DNA from: VAZQ01 sp963840535
Lineage (GTDB): Bacteria; Pseudomonadota; Alphaproteobacteria; Rhizobiales; Xanthobacteraceae
Direction of reading: 5' to 3'
Assembly (NCBI GenBank): GCA_963840535.1
Contig: CAWIZJ010000060.1
Coordinates: 1-64,000 of the forward strand
Length of the DNA: 64,000 nt
Shown: positions 1 to 9,362 of the stretch, piece after piece
Layout of the letters: each line of letters begins with the position of its first letter
How positions within the stretch are numbered: the stretch's first letter is position 1
Position numbers and translations under genes: made by a program
The notes under the pieces: generated by a model
What the model was told of the DNA's origin: nothing
Seen by the model: the letters and a program-made list of their open reading frames with translations, nothing else
The model's database searches: none

Positions 1-3000
1 GTCGTGCTCGAGCACAAGTCCCGCCAATCCATCGCCGTCGCGCACCGTCGCTGGTATGACGAGAGCACCACCCGATATCAAGACGGTTGCAACCTCAGAG
101 ATCGCCGCGTCGAAGCTCGGCGAAGCGAACTGCAGGACACGCGCTTCGGACGTGATGTCGAAGTGCTCGATCTGGGCGGCCGCGAGGTTGGGGATGCCAT
201 GGTGAGTGACCACGACGCCCTTTGGCGTGCCTGTGGATCCCGACGTGTAGATGACGTAGGCGGGATTGGCGGGGTCGAGGGTGAGGTCGGGGGCGTGCTC
301 GGGATGGCGCGCGATGGCGGGCCAGTCGGCATCGAGCCGCACGGTTGCGGCGGCGTGCGCGGGCAGCCGCGCCGGCAGCGCCGCCTGCGTGACCAGCACC
401 GCCGCCCCGGCATCCGCCAGCATGAAGGCCAGCCGCTCCGCCGGGTAGTCGGGGTCGAGCGGCAGATAGGCGCCGCCGGCCTTGAGGATGCCGAGCAGCC
501 CGACGATCATCTCCGGCGAGCGCTCGACGCACAGCCCCACCACCGCCTCGGGGCCGACCCCGAGCGCGCGCAGGTGATGCGCCAGCCGGCTGGAGCGGGC
601 ATCGAGCTCGCGGTAGCTCAGAGCGCGATCCTCGTGCACCACCGCCACCGCCGCCGGGCTGCGCGCCACCTGCGCCGCGAACAGCTGCGGCAGCGTCGCC
701 GGCGCGATCGCACGCGCGGTGTCGTTCCACTCCACCAGGATGGTGCGCCGCTCCGCCGCCGACAGAATGTCCAGGCTGCCGAGCGCACGATCGGGGGCCG
801 CCACCGCCGCCGCCACCAGACGCTGCAGCCGCGCCGCCATCGCCTCCATGCTGGCGCGCTCGAACAGGTCGGTGGCATATTCCAGCACCCCCGCGATCCC
901 CGCCGGCGCACCCTGCGCCGTGCGCTGCTCCAGCAGGCTCAGCGATAGGTCGAACTTGGCGCTGCCCAGCGCCACAGGCTCCGCAGCCGTGCGCAACCCC
1001 GCAAGCTCCAGACCGGCCGGCGCCGTGCTCTGCATCGCCAGCATCACCTGGAACAGCGGATGGCGCGCCAGCGAGCGCGCCGGGTTGAGCACCTCCACCA
1101 GCCGCTCGAACGGAAGCTCCTGGTGCCCGTAGGCGGCAAGATTGCCGGCGCGAACCCGCGCAATCAGCTGGCGCAGGCTCGGATCCCCAGAGGTATCCGT
1201 GCGCAGCACCAGCGTGTTGACGAAGAAACCCACCAGGTCGTCGAGCGCCGCGTCGGTGCGCCCCGCAATCGGGCTCCCGATCGGGATGTCGCTGCCCGCT
1301 CCCAGCCGCGTCAGCAACCCCGCAAGCAGCCCCTGCAGCACCATGAACAGGCTGGCACCGCTCTCGCGCCCCAGACCCAGCAGCGCACGGTGCAGATCCG
1401 CAGACAGCAAAACCGGCACGCCGTCCCCGCAATGGCTCGCAACCGCAGGCCGCGGCCGGTCGAGCGGCAGATCGAGCTGATCCGGAAGCCCCGCAAGCTG
1501 CGAGGTCCAGAACGAAAGCTGGCGCGCAATCGCGCTCTCCGGCTCGCTCTCCGTGCCCAGAACCTCATGCTGCCACAGCGTATAGTCGGCATATTGCACC
1601 GGCAGCGCCGCATACTGTGGCGCCAAGCCCGCGCAGCGCGCCGCATAACCGCGCGAAAGGTCGCGCAGCAGCGGACCCAACGACCAGCCGTCGCCGGCAA
1701 TGTGATGCAGCACCAGCAGCACAACATGCTGCCCAGCCCCCAGCGCAAACAGATGAACCCGCAACGGAGGCTCGTGCGCAAGATCAAACCCGCGCCGCCC
1801 CGCCGCAGACAGCGCCGCCGCAAGCCCCGCCTCGCTCACCTCCTCGAGCAGCAGCCGCGCACGCCCCGCCACCCCTTCCAGGATCTGCTGGCGCGCAACC
1901 CCCAGCCGCTCCGGGAAGATGGTGCGCAGGCTCTCGTGCCGATCCACAACGTCGCAAAGCGCCGCTTCCAGCGCCGCACAATCCAAGTCCCCCTCGAGCC
2001 GCACCGCCAGCGGGATGGTGTAGGTCGCGCTGCGATGCCCCGCGCTGCCGCCCTCCAGCCGGTCCAGGAACCACAGCCGGCGCTGCGCATAGGACAGCGG
2101 GATCTCCGACGGCCGCGCCCGCGCCCGCAACGCCGGGCGACCGCCTTGCGCCGCCGAACCCAGCTGCCGCGCCAGACCCTCCACCGTCGGCGCCTCGAAC
2201 AGCACGCGGATGGCGATCTCCACATCCAGGCTGGCGCGGATGCGGCTGATCAGACGCGTCGCCAGCAGCGAATGACCCCCGAGCGCAAAGAAGTCGTCGT
2301 CGATGCCGACCCGCTCCAGCCCCAGAACCTCGGCAAACAGCCCGCACAGAACCTCCTCCTGCGGGCTGCGCGGCGCACGATGCGCGCTCCCCACCGTAAC
2401 CTCGGGCGCCGGAAGCCGCCCACGGTCGAGCTTGCCGTTCGCCGTCAGCGGAAGACGATCCAGAACAACAAACGCACTCGGAACCATGTAGTCCGGCAGC
2501 CGCGCCGCCACCGCACCCCGCAACCCCGCAACATCAACCGCCGCCGCGGCCGAGCCCACCACATAGGCCACCAGACGCTTGTGACCGGGCCCATCCTCGC
2601 GCGCGATCACCGCAGCCTGCGCCACCCCGCCTGCGCCAACCAGCGCCGCCTCGATCTCGCCAGGCTCGATCCGGAACCCGCGCAGCTTCACCTGCTGATC
2701 CGATCGCCCCAGAAACTCCAGAACCCCGTCGGCGCGCCAGCGCGCCAGGTCCCCGCTGCGGTACATGCGGCTCCCGCACGGCCCGTACGGGTCCGCAACA
2801 AAGCGCTCCGCGCTCAGACCGCTGCGCCCCAGATAGCCCCGCGCAAGGCCCGCACCCGCGATGTAAAGCTCCCCGCAAACCCCCGCCGCAACAGGCTGAA
2901 GCCAGCCGTCGAGAACGTACACCCGCGTGTTCGCGATCGGACGACCGATCGGAGGAACGAGCGCACCGCTCAACGGCGCGCTCAGGGTGGCACAGACCGT

Positions 3001-3261
3001 GGTCTCGGTCGGGCCGTAGGCATTGATCATTCGCCGGCCCTTCGACCAGCGCGCCACCACTTCCGGGGGACACGCCTCGCCGGCGACGACCAGCGTCTCC
3101 AGCGGCAGGTCCGCCGACCAGTCCGCCGGCCAGTCCGCCAGCAGCGCCGGAGGCAACGTCGCATGGGTGACGTCGTGCTCGAGCACAAGTCCCGCCAATC
3201 CATCGCCGTCGCGCACGTTCCCGGTCAGCACGAGCGCAGCGCCAGCGGCCAAGAGCCCCGG
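1..3261 (-). CDS. Non-ribosomal peptide synthetase, A6 C-part, T6, C7, start of A7 (cut by window edge)
   Basis: Fourth segment, open through the left edge of the window. An in-frame stop triplet at 3262-3264 marks the frame break inside A6, not a real gene boundary. It encodes the C-terminal part of A6 (INAYGPTETT, then the shared scaffold with NGKLDR), T6 (LGGHS near 2280), C7 (~2100-810) and A7 from ~740 down to base 1. In A7 the first specificity positions read D235, A236 and S239; the rest lies outside. With the A6-like remainder this would give the Tyr code DASTVAAVCK, but that completion is an assumption. The sequence repeats the 3.2 kb to its right almost base for base. The synthetase therefore has at least seven modules. 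Confidence 0.9.
214..2951 (-). repeat. NRPS scaffold repeat copy R7 (~2.74 kb)
   Basis: Codes for the A6 C-terminal subdomain, T6, C7 and the A7 N-terminal half. It matches copy R6 over its full length with only isolated substitutions seen by eye, for example tactgtggcg here against tactgcggcg in R6. It ends abruptly at the specificity cassettes on both sides. Confidence 0.9.
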
Positions 3262-3392
3262 TTAGCAATCTCCCACAGATCGCCGCGTCGAAGCTCGGCG
3301 AAGGCGAACTGCAGGACACGCGCTTCGGACGTGATGTCGAAGTGCTCGATCTGGGCGGCCGCGAGGTTGGGGATGCCATGGTGAGTGACCAC
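2952..3392 (-). other. A6 specificity cassette (aromatic-like), sister of A4 and A7 cassettes
   Basis: About 441 bp. Residues at 278, 299, 301, 322, 330 and 331 read T, V, A, A, V, C, as in Phe- and Tyr-activating domains. Position 239 is obscured by a frame break near 3270. The same cassette, with more errors, recurs at 9333-9775 (A4). Its 3' part recurs at 1-213 (A7), where 239 reads Ser. Confidence 0.6.
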
Positions 3393-6300
3393 GACGCCCT
3401 TTGGCGTGCCTGTGGATCCCGACGTGTAGATGACGTAGGCGGGATTGGCGGGGTCGAGGGTGAGGTCGGGGGCGTGCTCGGGATGGCGCGCGATGGCGGG
3501 CCAGTCGGCATCGAGCCGCACGGTTGCGGCGGCGTGCGCGGGCAGCCGCGCCGGCAGCGCCGCCTGCGTGACCAGCACCGCCGCCCCGGCATCCGCCAGC
3601 ATGAAGGCCAGCCGCTCCGCCGGGTAGTCGGGGTCGAGCGGCAGATAGGCGCCGCCGGCCTTGAGGATGCCGAGCAGCCCGACGATCATCTCCGGCGAGC
3701 GCTCGACGCACAGCCCCACCACCGCCTCGGGGCCGACCCCGAGCGCGCGCAGGTGATGCGCCAGCCGGCTGGAGCGGGCATCGAGCTCGCGGTAGCTCAG
3801 AGCGCGATCCTCGTGCACCACCGCCACCGCCGCCGGGCTGCGCGCCACCTGCGCCGCGAACAGCTGCGGCAGCGTCGCCGGCGCGATCGCACGCGCGGTG
3901 TCGTTCCACTCCACCAGGATGGTGCGCCGCTCCGCCGCCGACAGAATGTCCAGGCTGCCGAGCGCACGATCGGGGGCCGCCACCGCCGCCGCCACCAGAC
4001 GCTGCAGCCGCGCCGCCATCGCCTCCATGCTGGCGCGCTCGAACAGGTCGGTGGCATATTCCAGCACCCCCGCGATCCCCGCCGGCGCACCCTGCGCCGT
4101 GCGCTGCTCCAGCAGGCTCAGCGATAGGTCGAACTTGGCGCTGCCCAGCGCCACAGGCTCCGCAGCCGTGCGCAACCCCGCAAGCTCCAGACCGGCCGGC
4201 GCCGTGCTCTGCATCGCCAGCATCACCTGGAACAGCGGATGGCGCGCCAGCGAGCGCGCCGGGTTGAGCACCTCCACCAGCCGCTCGAACGGAAGCTCCT
4301 GGTGCCCGTAGGCGGCAAGATTGCCGGCGCGAACCCGCGCAATCAGCTGGCGCAGGCTCGGATCCCCAGAGGTATCCGTGCGCAGCACCAGCGTGTTGAC
4401 GAAGAAACCCACCAGGTCGTCGAGCGCCGCGTCGGTGCGCCCCGCAATCGGGCTCCCGATCGGGATGTCGCTGCCCGCTCCCAGCCGCGTCAGCAACCCC
4501 GCAAGCAGCCCCTGCAGCACCATGAACAGGCTGGCACCGCTCTCGCGCCCCAGACCCAGCAGCGCACGGTGCAGATCCGCAGACAGCAAAACCGGCACGC
4601 CGTCCCCGCAATGGCTCGCAACCGCAGGCCGCGGCCGGTCGAGCGGCAGATCGAGCTGATCCGGAAGCCCCGCAAGCTGCGAGGTCCAGAACGAAAGCTG
4701 GCGCGCAATCGCGCTCTCCGGCTCGCTCTCCGTGCCCAGAACCTCATGCTGCCACAGCGTATAGTCGGCATATTGCACCGGCAGCGCCGCATACTGCGGC
4801 GCCAAGCCCGCGCAGCGCGCCGCATAACCGCGCGAAAGGTCGCGCAGCAGCGGACCCAACGACCAGCCGTCGCCGGCAATGTGATGCAGCACCAGCAGCA
4901 CAACATGCTGCCCAGCCCCCAGCGCAAACAGATGAACCCGCAACGGAGGCTCGTGCGCAAGATCAAACCCGCGCCGCCCCGCCGCAGACAGCGCCGCCGC
5001 AAGCCCCGCCTCGCTCACCTCCTCGAGCAGCAGCCGCGCACGCCCCGCCACCCCTTCCAGGATCTGCTGGCGCGCAACCCCCAGCCGCTCCGGGAAGATG
5101 GTGCGCAGGCTCTCGTGCCGATCCACAACGTCGCAAAGCGCCGCTTCCAGCGCCGCACAATCCAAGTCCCCCTCGAGCCGCACCGCCAGCGGGATGGTGT
5201 AGGTCGCGCTGCGATGCCCCGCGCTGCCGCCCTCCAGCCGGTCCAGGAACCACAGCCGGCGCTGCGCATAGGACAGCGGGATCTCCGACGGCCGCGCCCG
5301 CGCCCGCAACGCCGGGCGACCGCCTTGCGCCGCCGAACCCAGCTGCCGCGCCAGACCCTCCACCGTCGGCGCCTCGAACAGCACGCGGATGGCGATCTCC
5401 ACATCCAGGCTGGCGCGGATGCGGCTGATCAGACGCGTCGCCAGCAGCGAATGACCCCCGAGCGCAAAGAAGTCGTCGTCGATGCCGACCCGCTCCAGCC
5501 CCAGAACCTCGGCAAACAGCCCGCACAGAACCTCCTCCTGCGGGCTGCGCGGCGCACGATGCGCGCTCCCCACCGTAACCTCGGGCGCCGGAAGCCGCCC
5601 ACGGTCGAGCTTGCCGTTCGCCGTCAGCGGAAGACGATCCAGAACAACAAACGCACTCGGAACCATGTAGTCCGGCAGCCGCGCCGCCACCGCACCCCGC
5701 AACCCCGCAACATCAACCGCCGCCGCGGCCGAGCCCACCACATAGGCCACCAGACGCTTGTGACCGGGCCCATCCTCGCGCGCGATCACCGCAGCCTGCG
5801 CCACCCCGCCTGCGCCAACCAGCGCCGCCTCGATCTCGCCAGGCTCGATCCGGAACCCGCGCAGCTTCACCTGCTGATCCGATCGCCCCAGAAACTCCAG
5901 AACCCCGTCGGCGCGCCAGCGCGCCAGGTCCCCGCTGCGGTACATGCGGCTCCCGCACCCACCGAACGGGTCCGCAACAAAGCGCTCCGCGCTCAGACCG
6001 CTGCGCCCCAGATAGCCCCGCGCAAGGCCCGCACCCGCGATGTAAAGCTCCCCGCAAACCCCCGCCGCAACAGGCTGAAGCCAGCCGTCGAGAACGTACA
6101 CCCGCGTGTTCGCGATCGGACGACCGATCGGCATAATGTCCTGATCGGGATCATCGGATCGAAGGTCGTAGGTTGTGCTGCCGCACGTCGTTTCAGTTGG
6201 GCCGTAGTGAATTATGAGCTTGGTTTGCGGTATCTGTCGTCGCCAGGGAGCGAGGTGTGCGCCACTTACGCTTTCACCACCGACCACGATGCAATGGGTC

Positions 6301-9182
6301 AGTCCGGAAAGGCGCTCGATGGGACCGGATTGGTTCAGGATGTCGAGATGAGAAGGGGTAAGCTTGAGAAGGCTGAAATCGCCAGAGCCTCCGTAGCGGT
6401 CTGCAATTATTTCCAGTTGCGCTTGTTCGGGCGGAAGTAATACGAGCTTGCCCGTTGCCAACGGCAGGAAAAGTGCAGTCACCGTTGCATCGAATGCCAA
6501 TGAATTGAGGATTGGAGCTCCAATTCCAACGTTCAATCCGCAGGCTGGAATTCCCCATGCGATGTAGTTGGCAATCGAGGCGTGATCGACCACGACGCCC
6601 TTTGGCGTGCCTGTGGATCCCGACGTGTAGATGACGTAGGCGGGATTGGCGGGGTCGAGGGTGAGGTCGGGGGCGTGCTCGGGATGGCGCGCGATGGCGG
6701 GCCAGTCGGCATCGAGCCGCACGGTTGCGGCGGCGTGCGCGGGCAGCCGCGCCGGCAGCGCCGCCTGCGTGACCAGCACCGCCGCCCCGGCATCCGCCAG
6801 CATGAAGGCCAGCCGCTCCGCCGGGTAGTCGGGGTCGAGCGGCAGATAGGCGCCGCCGGCCTTGAGGATGCCGAGCAGCCCGACGATCATCTCCGGCGAG
6901 CGCTCGACGCACAGCCCCACCACCGCCTCGGGGCCGACCCCGAGCGCGCGCAGGTGATGCGCCAGCCGGCTGGAGCGGGCATCGAGCTCGCGGTAGCTCA
7001 GAGCGCGATCCTCGTGCACCACCGCCACCGCCGCCGGGCTGCGCGCCACCTGCGCCGCGAACAGCTGCGGCAGCGTCGCCGGCGCGATCGCACGCGCGGT
7101 GTCGTTCCACTCCACCAGGATGGTGCGCCGCTCCGCCGCCGACAGAATGTCCAGGCTGCCGAGCGCACGATCGGGGGCCGCCACCGCCGCCGCCACCAGA
7201 CGCTGCAGCCGCGCCGCCATCGCCTCCATGCTGGCGCGCTCGAACAGGTCGGTGGCATATTCCAGCACCCCCGCGATCCCCGCCGGCGCACCCTGCGCCG
7301 TGCGCTGCTCCAGCAGGCTCAGCGATAGGTCGAACTTGGCGCTGCCCAGCGCCACAGGCTCCGCAGCCGTGCGCAACCCCGCAAGCTCCAGACCGGCCGG
7401 CGCCGTGCTCTGCATCGCCAGCATCACCTGGAACAGCGGATGGCGCGCCAGCGAGCGCGCCGGGTTGAGCACCTCCACCAGCCGCTCGAACGGAAGCTCC
7501 TGGTGCCCGTAGGCGGCAAGATTGCCGGCGCGAACCCGCGCAATCAGCTGGCGCAGGCTCGGATCCCCAGAGGTATCCGTGCGCAGCACCAGCGTGTTGA
7601 CGAAGAAACCCACCAGGTCGTCGAGCGCCGCGTCGGTGCGCCCCGCAATCGGGCTCCCGATCGGGATGTCGCTGCCCGCTCCCAGCCGCGTCAGCAACCC
7701 CGCAAGCAGCCCCTGCAGCACCATGAACAGGCTGGCACCGCTCTCGCGCCCCAGACCCAGCAGCGCACGGTGCAGATCCGCAGACAGCAAAACCGGCACG
7801 CCGTCCCCGCAATGGCTCGCAACCGCAGGCCGCGGCCGGTCGAGCGGCAGATCGAGCTGATCCGGAAGCCCCGCAAGCTGCGAGGTCCAGAACGAAAGCT
7901 GGCGCGCAATCGCGCTCTCCGGCTCGCTCTCCGTGCCCAGAACCTCATGCTGCCACAGCGTATAGTCGGCATATTGCACCGGCAGCGCCGCATACTGCGG
8001 CGCCAAGCCCGCGCAGCGCGCCGCATAACCGCGCGAAAGGTCGCGCAGCAGCGGACCCAACGACCAGCCGTCGCCGGCAATGTGATGCAGCACCAGCAGC
8101 ACAACATGCTGCCCAGCCCCCAGCGCAAACAGATGAACCCGCAACGGAGGCTCGCGCGCAAGATCAAACCCGCGCCGCCCCGCCGCAGACAGCGCCGCCG
8201 CAAGCCCCGCCTCGCTCACCTCCTCGAGCAGCAGCCGCGCACGCCCCGCCACCCCCTCCAGGATCTGCTGGCGCGCAACCCCCAGCCGCTCCGGGAAGAT
8301 GGTGCGCAGGCTCTCGTGCCGATCCACAACGTCGCAAAGCGCCGCTTCCAGCGCCGCACAATCCAAGTCCCCCTCGAGCCGCACCGCCAGCGGGATGGTG
8401 TAGGTCGCGCTGCGATGCCCCGCGCTGCCGCCCTCCAGCCGGTCCAGGAACCACAGCCGGCGCTGCGCATAGGACAGCGGGATCTCCGACGGCCGCGCCC
8501 GCGCCCGCAACGCCGGGCGACCGCCTTGCGCCGCCGAACCCAGCTGCCGCGCCAGACCCTCCACCGTCGGCGCCTCGAACAGCACGCGGATGGCGATCTC
8601 CACATCCAGGCTGGCGCGGATGCGGCTGATCAGACGCGTCGCCAGCAGCGAATGACCCCCGAGCGCAAAGAAGTCGTCGTCGATGCCGACCCGCTCCAGC
8701 CCCAGAACCTCGGCAAACAGCCCGCACAGAACCTCCTCCTGCGGGCTGCGCGGCGCACGATGCGCGCTCCCCACCGTAACCTCGGGCGCCGGAAGCCGCC
8801 CACGGTCGAGCTTGCCGTTCGCCGTCAGCGGAAGACGATCCAGAACAACAAACGCACTCGGAACCATGTAGTCCGGCAGCCGCGCCGCCACCGCACCCCG
8901 CAACCCCGCAACATCCACCGCCGCCGCGGCCGAGCCCACCACATAGGCCACCAGACGCTTGTGACCGGGCCCATCCTCGCGCGCGATCACCGCAGCCTGC
9001 GCCACCCCGCCTGCGCCAACCAGCGCCGCCTCGATCTCGCCAGGCTCGATCCGGAACCCGCGCAGCTTCACCTGCTGATCCGATCGCCCCAGAAACTCCA
9101 GAACCCCGTCGGCGCGCCAGCGCGCCAGGTCCCCGCTGCGGTACATGCGGCTCCCGCACCCACCGATACGGGTCCGCAACAA
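3225..9182 (-). CDS. Non-ribosomal peptide synthetase, A4 C-part, T4, module 5 (C5-A5-T5), C6, A6 N-part
   Basis: Third reading-frame segment. The apparent start at 9182 lies inside the A4 C-terminal subdomain and is not a true start. The order is A4 C-part, T4 (LGGHS near 8660), C5 (HHIAGDG), A5, T5, C6 and the N-terminal part of A6 up to an artificial stop at 3225. A5 residues read D-A-T-K-V-G-H-C-G-K, close to the Asp/Asn code family; His at position 322 favours Asp. A6 read across its frame break gives T, V, A, A, V, C at positions 278 to 331, the pattern of Phe/Tyr-activating domains. T4-C5 and T5-C6 are almost identical to the corresponding parts of the other modules. No thioesterase or release domain is present, so the assembly line continues to the left. 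Confidence 0.92.
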   Translation of the reverse strand: MLRTRIGGCGSRMYRSGDLARWRADGVLEFLGRSDQQVKLRGFRIEPGEIEAALVGAGGVAQAAVIAREDGPGHKRLVAYVVGSAAAAVDVAGLRGAVAARLPDYMVPSAFVVLDRLPLTANGKLDRGRLPAPEVTVGSAHRAPRSPQEEVLCGLFAEVLGLERVGIDDDFFALGGHSLLATRLISRIRASLDVEIAIRVLFEAPTVEGLARQLGSAAQGGRPALRARARPSEIPLSYAQRRLWFLDRLEGGSAGHRSATYTIPLAVRLEGDLDCAALEAALCDVVDRHESLRTIFPERLGVARQQILEGVAGRARLLLEEVSEAGLAAALSAAGRRGFDLAREPPLRVHLFALGAGQHVVLLVLHHIAGDGWSLGPLLRDLSRGYAARCAGLAPQYAALPVQYADYTLWQHEVLGTESEPESAIARQLSFWTSQLAGLPDQLDLPLDRPRPAVASHCGDGVPVLLSADLHRALLGLGRESGASLFMVLQGLLAGLLTRLGAGSDIPIGSPIAGRTDAALDDLVGFFVNTLVLRTDTSGDPSLRQLIARVRAGNLAAYGHQELPFERLVEVLNPARSLARHPLFQVMLAMQSTAPAGLELAGLRTAAEPVALGSAKFDLSLSLLEQRTAQGAPAGIAGVLEYATDLFERASMEAMAARLQRLVAAAVAAPDRALGSLDILSAAERRTILVEWNDTARAIAPATLPQLFAAQVARSPAAVAVVHEDRALSYRELDARSSRLAHHLRALGVGPEAVVGLCVERSPEMIVGLLGILKAGGAYLPLDPDYPAERLAFMLADAGAAVLVTQAALPARLPAHAAATVRLDADWPAIARHPEHAPDLTLDPANPAYVIYTSGSTGTPKGVVVDHASIANYIAWGIPACGLNVGIGAPILNSLAFDATVTALFLPLATGKLVLLPPEQAQLEIIADRYGGSGDFSLLKLTPSHLDILNQSGPIERLSGLTHCIVVGGESVSGAHLAPWRRQIPQTKLIIHYGPTETTCGSTTYDLRSDDPDQDIMPIGRPIANTRVYVLDGWLQPVAAGVCGELYIAGAGLARGYLGRSGLSAERFVADPFGGCGSRMYRSGDLARWRADGVLEFLGRSDQQVKLRGFRIEPGEIEAALVGAGGVAQAAVIAREDGPGHKRLVAYVVGSAAAAVDVAGLRGAVAARLPDYMVPSAFVVLDRLPLTANGKLDRGRLPAPEVTVGSAHRAPRSPQEEVLCGLFAEVLGLERVGIDDDFFALGGHSLLATRLISRIRASLDVEIAIRVLFEAPTVEGLARQLGSAAQGGRPALRARARPSEIPLSYAQRRLWFLDRLEGGSAGHRSATYTIPLAVRLEGDLDCAALEAALCDVVDRHESLRTIFPERLGVARQQILEGVAGRARLLLEEVSEAGLAAALSAAGRRGFDLAHEPPLRVHLFALGAGQHVVLLVLHHIAGDGWSLGPLLRDLSRGYAARCAGLAPQYAALPVQYADYTLWQHEVLGTESEPESAIARQLSFWTSQLAGLPDQLDLPLDRPRPAVASHCGDGVPVLLSADLHRALLGLGRESGASLFMVLQGLLAGLLTRLGAGSDIPIGSPIAGRTDAALDDLVGFFVNTLVLRTDTSGDPSLRQLIARVRAGNLAAYGHQELPFERLVEVLNPARSLARHPLFQVMLAMQSTAPAGLELAGLRTAAEPVALGSAKFDLSLSLLEQRTAQGAPAGIAGVLEYATDLFERASMEAMAARLQRLVAAAVAAPDRALGSLDILSAAERRTILVEWNDTARAIAPATLPQLFAAQVARSPAAVAVVHEDRALSYRELDARSSRLAHHLRALGVGPEAVVGLCVERSPEMIVGLLGILKAGGAYLPLDPDYPAERLAFMLADAGAAVLVTQAALPARLPAHAAATVRLDADWPAIARHPEHAPDLTLDPANPAYVIYTSGSTGTPKGVVVTHHGIPNLAAAQIEHFDITSEARVLQFAFAELRRGDLWEIANRGSWPLALRSC
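3393..6131 (-). repeat. NRPS scaffold repeat copy R6 (~2.74 kb)
   Basis: Same content as R7: A C-part, T, C, A N-part. Its left boundary is gacgccctttggcg, which encodes the A3-motif region TPKGV. Its right boundary is the A-domain segment IGRPIANTRV. Confidence 0.9.
6132..6593 (-). other. A5 specificity cassette (Asp/Asn-like code)
   Basis: Unique ~462-bp segment with FDATVT, a Lys at 278, VVGGES and HYGPTETTCG. Code D-A-T-K-V-G-H-C-G is close to the Asp codes with D-x-T-K-V-G-H. It stands out from its surroundings by lower GC and different codon use. Confidence 0.7.
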
Positions 9183-9332
9183 AGCGCTCCGCGCTCAGAC
9201 CGCGGCGCCCCAGATAGCCCCGCGCAAGGCCCGCACCCGCGATGTAAAGCTCCCCGCAAACCCCCGCCGCAACAGGCTGAAGCCAGCCGTCGAGAACGTA
9301 CACCCGCGTGTTCGCGATCGGACGACCGATCG
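6594..9332 (-). repeat. NRPS scaffold repeat copy R5 (~2.74 kb)
   Basis: Same layout as R6 and R7. Small differences include an Arg codon where R6 has His (AREPP against AHEPP near 8155), ccctccagg against cccttccagg near 8260, and an inserted base near 9165 that breaks the frame. Confidence 0.9.
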
Positions 9333-9362
9333 GAGGAACGAGCGCACCGCTCAACGGCGCGC

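Noticed and set aside
1060..3384. Very long open frames on the plus strand opposite the NRPS (also 4239-6440, 7440-9401, 9825-13961, 15227-17251, 18449-22393)
   Set aside because: They are antisense shadows of high-GC NRPS coding sequence: Arg/Gln/Pro-rich, no domain features, and their repeats follow the NRPS modules exactly.
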